A stretch of DNA of 64,000 nucleotides from Anderseniella sp963700895 (lineage in GTDB: Bacteria; Pseudomonadota; Alphaproteobacteria; Rhizobiales; Aestuariivirgaceae), in NCBI GenBank assembly GCA_963700895.1, contig CAVOZI010000002.1, forward strand, positions 1-64,000. The letters are read 5' to 3'. The notes below the pieces were generated by a model, which saw only the letters and a list, made by a program, of their open reading frames with translations, ran no database searches and had not been told where the DNA came from. Positions 17,374-24,675 of this stretch are shown here, in pieces. The position numbers and the translations under genes are program-made. The stretch's first letter is position 1. Every line of letters begins with the position of its first letter.

Positions 17374-17898
17374 TCAGCCGGCGGCAGACTGCTCGGGCGT
17401 GAAGGTACCCACCCGCATGTCATTAGTCGTGTAGATAACCACACCGTCGGCCTTCATGACGCCGTCGGCGATGGCCATGTTGAGCTTGCGCATGATCAGC
17501 CGCTGAATGTCGACGACGTACTCTACCTTCCTGACCTCGGGCGTGACCATGCCGGTAAACTTCACCTCGCCCACCCCGAGCGCGCGGCCACGGCCCGGCG
17601 CGCCCATCCAGCCGAGGAAAAACCCGGTCAGCTGCCACAGCGCATCAAGTCCGAGACATCCCGGCATCACCGGATCGCCCTGAAAATGGCAAGGGAAGAA
17701 CCACAGGTCCGGCTTGATGTCGAATTCGGCGACAATCTGCCCCTTGCCAGCCGAACCGCCGTCGGCGGTAATCGAACTGATGCGGTCGAACATCAGCATT
17801 GGCGGCAACGGAAGCTGCGCATTGCCGGGTCCAAACAGCTCGCCCCTGCCGCACGCCAGCAGTTCCTCGTAGCTGAAATGGCCCTGTCGCTCGCTCAT
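17374..17898 (-). CDS. fabA: 3-hydroxydecanoyl-ACP dehydratase/isomerase FabA
   Basis: Introduces the double bond of unsaturated fatty acids by dehydrating and isomerising the C10 intermediate. 174 residues with the hot-dog fold. The active-site His and Asp are in WFFPCHFQGDPVMPGCLGLD, and the following ALWQLTGFFLGW helix is typical. It is divergent from irr over a 233-bp gap and leads fabB and fabI. Confidence 0.97.
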   Translation of the reverse strand: MSERQGHFSYEELLACGRGELFGPGNAQLPLPPMLMFDRISSITADGGSAGKGQIVAEFDIKPDLWFFPCHFQGDPVMPGCLGLDALWQLTGFFLGWMGAPGRGRALGVGEVKFTGMVTPEVRKVEYVVDIQRLIMRKLNMAIADGVMKADGVVIYTTNDMRVGTFTPEQSAAG

Positions 17899-17975
17899 GC
17901 CGTAGGTATCCTGATAAGCCCGCGGGATTGGCCGCGAGCCGCACCCGTTATTGCCCCGTCGATTTCAGGCTTCGT

Positions 17976-18003
17976 AACATATCGAAACATAGTGTGAAAG
18001 CAA
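17976..18003 (-). promoter_or_regulatory. Candidate fabA promoter
   Basis: On the minus strand TTGCTT (18003-17998), a 16-bp spacer and TATGTT (17981-17976) lie about 78 bp upstream of fabA. Match to the sigma-70 consensus is moderate. Confidence 0.4.
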
Positions 18004-18050
18004 TAAGCGGTCCTGCGGCAACTGGCGTAACCATGCAGTTTGTTGCGCAT

Positions 18051-18079
18051 TTGCACAGAAGCCTTTTTGGGGCTATATA
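18051..18079 (+). promoter_or_regulatory. Candidate irr promoter
   Basis: TTGCAC (18051-18056), exactly 17 bp, then TATATA (18074-18079). Transcription would start near 18086, leaving a leader of about 46 nt that contains a direct repeat of AATCCGG (18097-18103 and 18109-18115). Confidence 0.55.
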
Positions 18080-18131
18080 CACGGGAATAGTTGTTTAATC
18101 CGGCTTGAAATCCGGACCTACAGAGCTTTGC

Positions 18132-18557
18132 ATGTCAACCCAGCACGTCATTACACCGCACGAGATGGAACATCGCCTCAGGCAGGCCGGGCTGCGCCCG
18201 ACACGGCAGCGCATGTCGCTTGGGGAAATCCTGTTCAACCATGGCGACCGCCACGTCAGCGCGGAACAGCTGCATGCCGAGGCTGTGCGCGCCGGTGTCG
18301 AGGTTTCGCTGGCAACCATCTACAATACGCTGAACCAGTTCACCGAAGCCGGCCTGTTGAGAGAAGTGGCAGTGGAAGGGCACAAGTCCTATTTCGACAC
18401 CAATACGTCGAACCACTATCACTATTATCTCGAAGACGAAGGCAGGCTGATGGACATCGACAGCGACGACCTCTCGGTCGATGGTCTGCCGACCCCGCCG
18501 CAAGGCATGCGCATTAGCCGCATCGACATCATCGTCCGCCTCGAGAAGGACGACTGA
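18132..18557 (+). CDS. irr: Iron response regulator Irr (Fur family)
   Basis: Heme-responsive transcription factor that senses iron status in rhizobia and relatives. 141 residues: winged helix (about 1-85, with RPTRQRMSLGEILF and VSLATIYNTLNQFTEAGLLREV) and a dimerisation domain. The heme-related His-rich stretch reads NHYHYYLEDEG, with His95 and His97; Irr proteins usually have three consecutive His here, so the middle one is Tyr. There are no cysteines, unlike classical Fur zinc sites. Start ATG 18132 fits the family. Its place divergent from fabA matches rhizobial irr loci. Confidence is high for the Irr subfamily, lower for the mode of heme sensing. Confidence 0.9.
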   Translation: MSTQHVITPHEMEHRLRQAGLRPTRQRMSLGEILFNHGDRHVSAEQLHAEAVRAGVEVSLATIYNTLNQFTEAGLLREVAVEGHKSYFDTNTSNHYHYYLEDEGRLMDIDSDDLSVDGLPTPPQGMRISRIDIIVRLEKDD

Positions 18558-18572
18558 CCTCCACAAGTGCGC

Positions 18573-18613
18573 ACCGCTGCCCCGCGGTGACGATTTGCAT
18601 GGCGGGGAGCGGT
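18573..18613. terminator. Hairpin between convergent irr and SH3-protein genes
   Basis: A 12-bp GC-rich stem (18573-18585 with 18602-18613, one bulged base) encloses a 16-base loop. It lies just after irr and before the convergent gene's stop, so it may end transcription both ways, though neither strand has a T-run. Confidence 0.45.
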
Positions 18614-18624
18614 TGGCGAGCAGA

Positions 18625-19341
18625 TCAGTCCTTGTAGACCTCGCCGGGATAGACGCCAAACAGGCGATCCTGAGCAACAAATCCGTCATAATTGCCGAAC
18701 TGTGCCTCACACCATTTGCCGTCGCATGACACCAGCACGCCGACAGCGCCAGAGGCAACATTTGCAACGAGGGCAGCCGACTGCGAGGCTTCCCGGCGAA
18801 GGCCAATTGTTTGGCCCTTGGCCCATGGAGCGGCAACCACCGTTCGCCGGCCGGACAGCAGCGAATGATACACCCAGCCTTCCGCACCATCGCTGTCGCG
18901 AATGCGGCGCCAATGATCGAACTCGGCGATAATCTCAACCGGCAGGCTCTTGCGGGTGAATACCCAGGCAACGCCATGTTCGTTCGAGGGGCCCCGGCGC
19001 ACGTTGACCCGCTCGGACTTGAGGCTGACGAACCTTGGCAACGGCAGGCCGGTTTCCGTGCCGGGCTGGGCTGCGCCCGCCTGGACGGCAGTCTGCGAGG
19101 AGGCCTCCGCCCTGGCCAGGGTGGATGGTTCCTGTGCATCGGTCATGGCATAAACGACACCGCCCGCCACAGCGAGCGCCAGTACGGCGAACAGTGCCTT
19201 GCCGAAGCTCAACCTTGCCAAAACCAGTCCCAACCCATGTATAGGCGTTCCATCGCCCTTAGCCTGCCGGACATTGCCGCGGCAATATCTTGTTGCAGCT
19301 CCTGTCCACCAGCACAGTTTACATGCGCGCTTGCGCAACAT
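18625..19341 (-). CDS. SH3-domain (SH3b/DUF1058-type) envelope protein
   Basis: Unknown-function protein seen near irr in rhizobia. After a membrane or signal segment (LFAVLALAVAGGVVYAM) come two SH3-like units: FVSLKSERVNVRRGPSNEHG..WVFTRKSLPVEII followed by WRRIRDSDGAEGWVYHSLLSG, then IGLRREASQSAALVAN and VLVSCDGKWCEAQFGNYDGFV. Such domains usually bind peptidoglycan or mediate extracytoplasmic contacts. The start is uncertain: ATG 19341 overlaps a possible promoter element, and TTG codons closer to the membrane segment are alternatives. It is convergent with irr and divergent from the next gene. Confidence 0.75.
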   Translation of the reverse strand: MLRKRACKLCWWTGAATRYCRGNVRQAKGDGTPIHGLGLVLARLSFGKALFAVLALAVAGGVVYAMTDAQEPSTLARAEASSQTAVQAGAAQPGTETGLPLPRFVSLKSERVNVRRGPSNEHGVAWVFTRKSLPVEIIAEFDHWRRIRDSDGAEGWVYHSLLSGRRTVVAAPWAKGQTIGLRREASQSAALVANVASGAVGVLVSCDGKWCEAQFGNYDGFVAQDRLFGVYPGEVYKD

Positions 19342-19428
19342 AAACAGGAATGGAGAAATGATTTGCAAGGGGCTCGCGTCTGATCTGTCCGGCAAGCGCC
19401 CCGGCAAACACTGTCCGGAGTCCTGCAG

Positions 19429-20418
19429 ATGCCTACCCGCAAGCCAATCGTAATCGTTACCCGCAAGCTGCCGGATGTGGTCGAGACCCGGATGCGCGAA
19501 CTGTTTTCAACCACCCTGAACGACACCGACGAGCCGATGAGCCAGGCGCAGCTGGTCGAGGCCGTGAAGACGGCCGAGGTGCTGGTGCCGACCGTCACCG
19601 ACCGGATCGACAAGTCGGTCATCATGCAGGCCGGCGACCAGTTGAAACTGATCGCCAACTTCGGCACCGGCGTCGACAATATCGACGTCGAGACCGCCAC
19701 CAACCGGGGCATCACGGTCACCAACACGCCCGGCGTGCTGACCGAAGACACTGCCGACATGACCATGGCGCTCATCCTCGCCGTCTCGCGCCGGCTGATC
19801 GAGGGTGCACGGGTGATCGGCGAGGAAAACGTCTGGCAGGGCTGGTCGCCCACCTGGATGCTCGGCCGGCGTATCTATGGCAAGCGGCTGGGCATCATCG
19901 GCATGGGCCGCATCGGCCAGGCCGTGGCGAAGCGCGCCAAGGCGTTCGGTCTGCAGATCCACTATCATAACCGCAAGCCGGTGCACGCCAGCGTCGAGGA
20001 ATCGCTGGAGGCCACCTATTGGGAGAGCCTCGACCAGATGCTGGCGCGGATGGACATCATATCGGTCAACTGCCCGCACACGCCCGGCACCTATCACCTG
20101 CTGTCAGCCCGGCGGCTGCAGCTGCTCAAGCACGATGCCATCATCGTCAACACGGCGCGCGGCGAAGTGATCGATGAGAACGCCCTGGCGCGCATGCTGG
20201 AGAAGGATGAGCTCGGCGGCGTCGGTCTCGACGTGTTCGAGCACGAACCTGCCGTGAACCCGCGGCTGCTGAAAACGCCGAAGGCGGTGCTCATGCCGCA
20301 CATGGGCTCGGCCACCATCGAAGGTCGCGTCGACATGGGCGAGAAGGTGATCATCAACATCAAGACCTTCACTGACGGGCACAAGCCGCCGGACCGGGTC
20401 GTGCCGGCAATGCTTTGA
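19429..20418 (+). CDS. D-2-hydroxyacid dehydrogenase (glyoxylate/hydroxypyruvate reductase type)
   Basis: NAD(P)-dependent reductase of 329 residues that probably interconverts glycerate and hydroxypyruvate or glycolate and glyoxylate. It shows the substrate-loop ANFGTGVDNIDVETA, the Rossmann motif GMGRIGQAVAKRAK, NTARGEVIDENALARML, the Glu in VGLDVFEHEP and the catalytic His in MPHMGSATIEGR. The start ATG 19429 has GGAG upstream. It is convergent with pnp across a strong bidirectional terminator. The exact substrate cannot be settled from sequence alone. Confidence 0.88.
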   Translation: MPTRKPIVIVTRKLPDVVETRMRELFSTTLNDTDEPMSQAQLVEAVKTAEVLVPTVTDRIDKSVIMQAGDQLKLIANFGTGVDNIDVETATNRGITVTNTPGVLTEDTADMTMALILAVSRRLIEGARVIGEENVWQGWSPTWMLGRRIYGKRLGIIGMGRIGQAVAKRAKAFGLQIHYHNRKPVHASVEESLEATYWESLDQMLARMDIISVNCPHTPGTYHLLSARRLQLLKHDAIIVNTARGEVIDENALARMLEKDELGGVGLDVFEHEPAVNPRLLKTPKAVLMPHMGSATIEGRVDMGEKVIINIKTFTDGHKPPDRVVPAML

Positions 20419-20480
20419 GCATTGCGCGCAGTTTGACCGGGAACCGCTGCACACTTTCCGGATTGCCCGTGGGAAACAAG

Positions 20481-20510
20481 AAAGCGCCGGACCTTGCAGT
20501 CCGGCGCTTT
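20481..20510. terminator. Bidirectional intrinsic terminator
   Basis: A perfect 12-bp stem, AAAGCGCCGGAC (20481-20492) with its complement (20499-20510), encloses a 6-base loop. Its ends provide A and T runs on both sides, serving the dehydrogenase gene and convergent pnp. Confidence 0.92.
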
Positions 20511-20537
20511 GCGTTCATGCAACGTTGAGCAGCGGTT

Positions 20538-22677
20538 TTATTCGTCGCCGTCCTTGTCCTTGCCCTTGCCGGAGATGTCTTCACCGGTTTCCTGGTCGAC
20601 CTGCTTCATCGACAGACGCACCTTGCCGCGCTGATCGAAGCCGAGCAGCTTGACCTTGACCTTGTCGCCTTCGCTGACAATGTCGGACACCTTCTCGACC
20701 CGCTTCGGCGCCAGTTCGGAAATGTGAACCAGACCGTCCTTGGCACCAAAGAAATTCACGAACGCGCCGAAGTCCACGACCTTGACCACGGTACCTTCGT
20801 AGATGGCGCCTTCTTCCGGTTCGGCCACGATGGAGTGGATCCAGTCTCTGGCGGCCTTGATCGAGGCACCATCGGCGGAGGCGATGTTGATCACGCCGTC
20901 GTCGTTGATGTTGATCTTGGCGCCGGTCTTCTCGACGATCTCGCGGATCACCTTGCCGCCGGTGCCGATGACTTCCCGGATCTTGTCGACCGGTATGGTC
21001 ATCACCTCGATGCGCGGAGCATGTTCGCCCAGCGAGGCACGGCCCTCGGTGATCGCCTCGGCCATCTTGCCGAGGATGTGCATGCGGCCGTCCTTCGCCT
21101 GGAAGAGCGCGGTCTCCATGATTTCCTTGGTGATGCCGGTGATCTTGATGTCCATCTGCAGCGAGGTAACGCCCTGCTCGGTGCCGGCCACCTTGAAGTC
21201 CATGTCGCCAAGGTGGTCTTCGTCACCCAGGATGTCCGACAGAACAGCGAATTTCTCACCTTCAAGGATCAGGCCCATGGCGATGCCGGCGATCGGCCGC
21301 TTCAGCGGCACGCCTGCATCCATCATGGCCAGCGAGGCGCCGCACACCGACGCCATTGACGACGAGCCGTTGGATTCGGTGATCTCGGACACGATGCGGA
21401 TGGTGTAGGGGAACTCTTCCTTGGCCGGCAGCATCGGGTGTACAGCGCGCCATGCCAGCTTGCCGTGGCCGATTTCGCGGCGGCCGGTGAAGCCGGTGCG
21501 GCCGGTCTCACCCACCGAGAACGGCGGGAAGTTGTAGTGCAGCAGGAAGTTCTGCTTGTAGGTGCCTTCCAGCGCATCGACGAACTGCTCATCGTCGCCG
21601 GTGCCCAGCGTGGTGACCACCAGCGCCTGGGTTTCGCCGCGGGTGAACAGCGCCGAACCGTGGGTGCGCGGCAGCACGCCGACTTCACACTTGATCTGCC
21701 GGACATCCGACAGGCCGCGGCCATCGATCCGCTTGCTGGTCTCGATGATCTGGCCACGCACAATGTCTGCTTCCAGAGACTTGAACACTTCACCCACCTT
21801 GTTCTCGGCAGGAGCGTTCTCGTCGTCGGGGTTGCAGAGGGCCTCGACGACCTTCTTCTTGGCGGCGGAAATTGCGTCGCGGCGCTCTTCCTTGCCGGCA
21901 ATGGCATAAGCCTTCACGAGGTCGTCGCCGGCGATTTCCTTCGCCTTGGCGGTCAGCGCGGAATTGTCTTCCGGCTGGTGGTCACGCGGTTCGCGCGCGG
22001 CACGTTCGGCGAGGCGGATGATGGCGTCGATGACCGGCTGGAATTCCTCGTGGCCCTTCACGACAGCGCCGAGCATGATCTCCTCGGTCAGTTCCTGGGC
22101 TTCGGATTCAACCATCAGCACGGCATCGGTGGTGCCGGCGACCACCAGATCCAGGCTGGACTCGGCCATCTGGTCGAGGGTGGGGTTGACCACATAAGTC
22201 GCCATCGATGTAACCGACGCGGGCTGCACCAATCGGCCCCATGAAAGGAGCGCCGGACAGGCAAAGGGCAGCGGAGGCACCGATCATGGCGACAATGTCG
22301 GGATCATTCTCGAGATCGTGGCTGAGCACGGTCACAATCACTTGCGTCTCGCACTTGAAGCCCTTGGCGAAGAGCGGACGGATCGGGCGGTCGATGAGGC
22401 GGGAAACCAGCGTTTCCTTTTCGGACGGACGGCCTTCGCGCTTGAAATACCCGCCTGGAATCTTGCCGGCGGCATAAGCCTTTTCCTGGTAGTTCACGGT
22501 GAGCGGGAAGAAATCGAGGCCGGGCTTCGGCGACTTTTCGGCGACAACAGTTGCGAGCACGGTGGTCTCGCCGTAGGTGGCCAGCACGGCGCCATCGGCC
22601 TGGCGGGCAATACGGCCGGTTTCAAGCCGCAGCGTGCGGCCGGCCCATTCAAGTTCTTCCACGTGGATATCAAACAT
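20538..22677 (-). CDS. pnp: Polyribonucleotide nucleotidyltransferase (PNPase), one frameshift
   Basis: Phosphorolytic 3'-5' exoribonuclease of the RNA degradosome. It has two RNase PH-like domains, a KH domain (IPVDKIREVIGTGGKVIREIVEKTGA) and a C-terminal S1 domain (YEGTVVKVVDFGAFVNFF). The N-terminal 150 residues lie in another frame: near 22200 one extra base turns the expected IDGTYVVNPTLDQM into a break, and removing it restores a chain of about 712 residues. Start ATG 22677. It follows rpsO, the classic neighbour, but with a terminator-like hairpin between them. The lesion is probably a sequencing error. Confidence 0.93.
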
Positions 22678-22789
22678 CTACATCATTCCTTCATTTGGCC
22701 CTTTGCCGCGTTCACACGAAACAATCATCATCCGGGCGGCTGGTCCCCGTATGGGCCGTCACGGCGGGAAGCCCCATTGCCTCCACGCC

Positions 22790-22831
22790 AAAAAGGGGAT
22801 GCGGGCGGTCCCGGTCGCCGGAACCGCCCGC
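22790..22831 (-). terminator. Hairpin terminator after rpsO
   Basis: On the minus strand a 12-bp GC-rich stem (22820-22831 with 22801-22812, one G-U pair) and 7-base loop are followed by CCCC and TTTTT. The T-run starts about 6 bases from the stem, so partial termination or an RNase processing site before pnp are both possible. Confidence 0.65.
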
Positions 22832-22847
22832 GGTACCTTGTGCCAAC

Positions 22848-23117
22848 TTACCTGCGGATGCCGAGCCGTTCGATCAGGCTCTTGTAGCGGGCTTCGTCGC
22901 GCACCTTGACATAGTCAAGCAGCTTGCGGCGCTGCGACACGAGCTTCAGCAGACCACGGCGGGAGTGGTTGTCCTTCTTGTGGGTCTGGAAGTGTCCGGT
23001 GAGGTTCTTGATCCGCTCGGTGAGGATTGCAACCTGCACCTCGGGAGAACCGGTGTCGCCATTGGCCGTGGCGTATTCCTTCACAAGCTCCTGCTTGCGT
23101 TCAGGCGTAATCGACAT
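22848..23117 (-). CDS. rpsO: 30S ribosomal protein S15
   Basis: Primary 16S rRNA-binding protein of 89 residues, also a translational autoregulator in some bacteria. The family signature is clear: MSITPERKQELVKEY, DTGSPEVQVAILTERI, HKKDNHSRRGLLKLVSQRRKLLDYV. The ATG at 23117 is preceded by a strong AAAGGAG. It lies between truB and pnp. Confidence 0.98.
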   Translation of the reverse strand: MSITPERKQELVKEYATANGDTGSPEVQVAILTERIKNLTGHFQTHKKDNHSRRGLLKLVSQRRKLLDYVKVRDEARYKSLIERLGIRR

Positions 23118-23274
23118 CGTATGTGCTCCTTTCAATCTGGAGGAAGAGGACGCCTGGTGCCGGGATGCCGTCCAGCACAGGCCATGAAAAACACCGGCCG
23201 CAGCCAGCGTTGCGCGTGCCTATAGCGCAGATGCAGCAAAAATGCCAGCGGCAATGCGGCGCGGGACACACCTG

Positions 23275-24189
23275 CTACAGGTTGAAGACCCGGACAGGCT
23301 GCGCCTGGCCATCGCGCACCAGCGCCATGGAAAGCGGTCTGCCGGCGCTGAGCAGCAAGACTTCACCCGTCTGGCCGGGCGGGGTCTCCGACGGCAGCAG
23401 CATGACCGGATTTCCATGAGCCAGACGCGAGGCACGGTCCGGCCCCACCTCGACACGGGGCAGGTGAGCCAGAACCGCATCGAGGGGATGCAGAAAGGCT
23501 GAAACCTGATCGGGCGAGGCTGCTTCCAACACAGCAGGAGTAACTGCTTGCGTGATATCGATGCCGCCAGACGCGGTGCGGCGCAAAGCGCTCAGGTGGC
23601 CTTGCGTATCCAGCGCCACCGCAATGTCGCGGCCCAGCGAGCGCACGTACGTGCCCTTGGAGCAGACAACCTCAAAGCTGGCGTGATCCTTGTCGGGACA
23701 ACCGGTCAAGCTCAGCCGCTCAATCCGGACCTGACGGGGCTGCATCTCCAACTCCGCTCCGGCGCGCGCCAGATCATAGGCCCGCTTCCCATCAACCTTG
23801 ATGGCCGAGAAGGAGGGCGGCACCTGCGCGATCTCGCCGAGAAAGTCCGGCAGCACGGCTTCGATCTGTTCAATGGAGGGGCGGACATCACTGCTGGCGA
23901 CAATTTCGCCGCGCTCGTCCGCATCGCCGGTGGAGGTGGCTTCCCCCCACTTGATGGTGAAGGTGTAGGTCTTGTCCGCATCCATCATGTAGGGAACGGT
24001 CTTGGTGGCCTCGCCCAACGCCACCGCAAGAAGACCGGTTGCCAGCGGATCCAGCGTGCCGGCGTGGCCTGCCTTTTGTGCATTGAAGACACGCTTCACC
24101 AGGGCCACGGCCTGTGTCGAGCCAAGCCCCAGTGGTTTGTCCAGAAAGACCCAGCCATGAACCGGGTCGCCCTTCCTGCGTCTCGCCAT
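23275..24189 (-). CDS. truB: tRNA pseudouridine(55) synthase
   Basis: Makes pseudouridine 55 in the T-loop of tRNAs. 304 residues starting MARRRKGDPVHGWVFLDKPLG. The catalytic Asp lies in GHAGTLDPLATGLL, and KTYTFTIKWGEATSTGDADG-type and RRTASG segments are typical. The ATG 24189 is preferred over a longer in-frame opening that does not match the family. It lies between rbfA and rpsO. Confidence 0.96.
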   Translation of the reverse strand: MARRRKGDPVHGWVFLDKPLGLGSTQAVALVKRVFNAQKAGHAGTLDPLATGLLAVALGEATKTVPYMMDADKTYTFTIKWGEATSTGDADERGEIVASSDVRPSIEQIEAVLPDFLGEIAQVPPSFSAIKVDGKRAYDLARAGAELEMQPRQVRIERLSLTGCPDKDHASFEVVCSKGTYVRSLGRDIAVALDTQGHLSALRRTASGGIDITQAVTPAVLEAASPDQVSAFLHPLDAVLAHLPRVEVGPDRASRLAHGNPVMLLPSETPPGQTGEVLLLSAGRPLSMALVRDGQAQPVRVFNL

Positions 24190-24257
24190 TGACTTGTTAT
24201 TCCACCGCAATCCCGGACGGAAAACCGGGTGCCACTTTTCCTGGGATTGCTTTGCGC

Positions 24258-24647
24258 TCAATCGTCGGCGTCGAGATCGCGGGCAACCCTTGGGTCTGCC
24301 ATCAAGCTCTCGATACGGGAGGCATAGTCAGACGCGGTATCGATCTTGAACCTGAACTCCGGCATGAACTTCAGCTCGAGCCTGGGCGCAAGCTCGCCTC
24401 GGATAAACTTGCGGTTCCGGTTCAAGGCCTCGATCAGGGCCTTTGGATCGCCACCGGGCTGGAAAGGCCGGACATAGGCGGTGGCGATCTTCAGATCCGG
24501 CGAAGTGGTGACCTCAAGAACGGTCACGCCCTGCTTCTCGATCACCGGATCCATGACATCACCACGCATGAACAGCGCCGACAGTTCATGCCGGACAAGT
24601 TCACCAACGCGCAGCTGGCGCTGCGACGGGCCCCTGGACTTGGCCAT
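24258..24647 (-). CDS. rbfA: Ribosome-binding factor A
   Basis: KH-fold assembly factor for the 30S subunit and 16S rRNA maturation, with cold-related importance. 129 residues, beginning MAKSRGPSQRQLRVGELVRHE and containing VTVLEVTTSPDLKIATAYV and RLELKFMPEFRFKID. Start ATG 24647, 28 bp after infB ends. Part of the nusA-infB-rbfA-truB order. Confidence 0.96.
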   Translation of the reverse strand: MAKSRGPSQRQLRVGELVRHELSALFMRGDVMDPVIEKQGVTVLEVTTSPDLKIATAYVRPFQPGGDPKALIEALNRNRKFIRGELAPRLELKFMPEFRFKIDTASDYASRIESLMADPRVARDLDADD

Positions 24648-24675
24648 GGCTACGATCCCAAACTTCGCACCGCGG

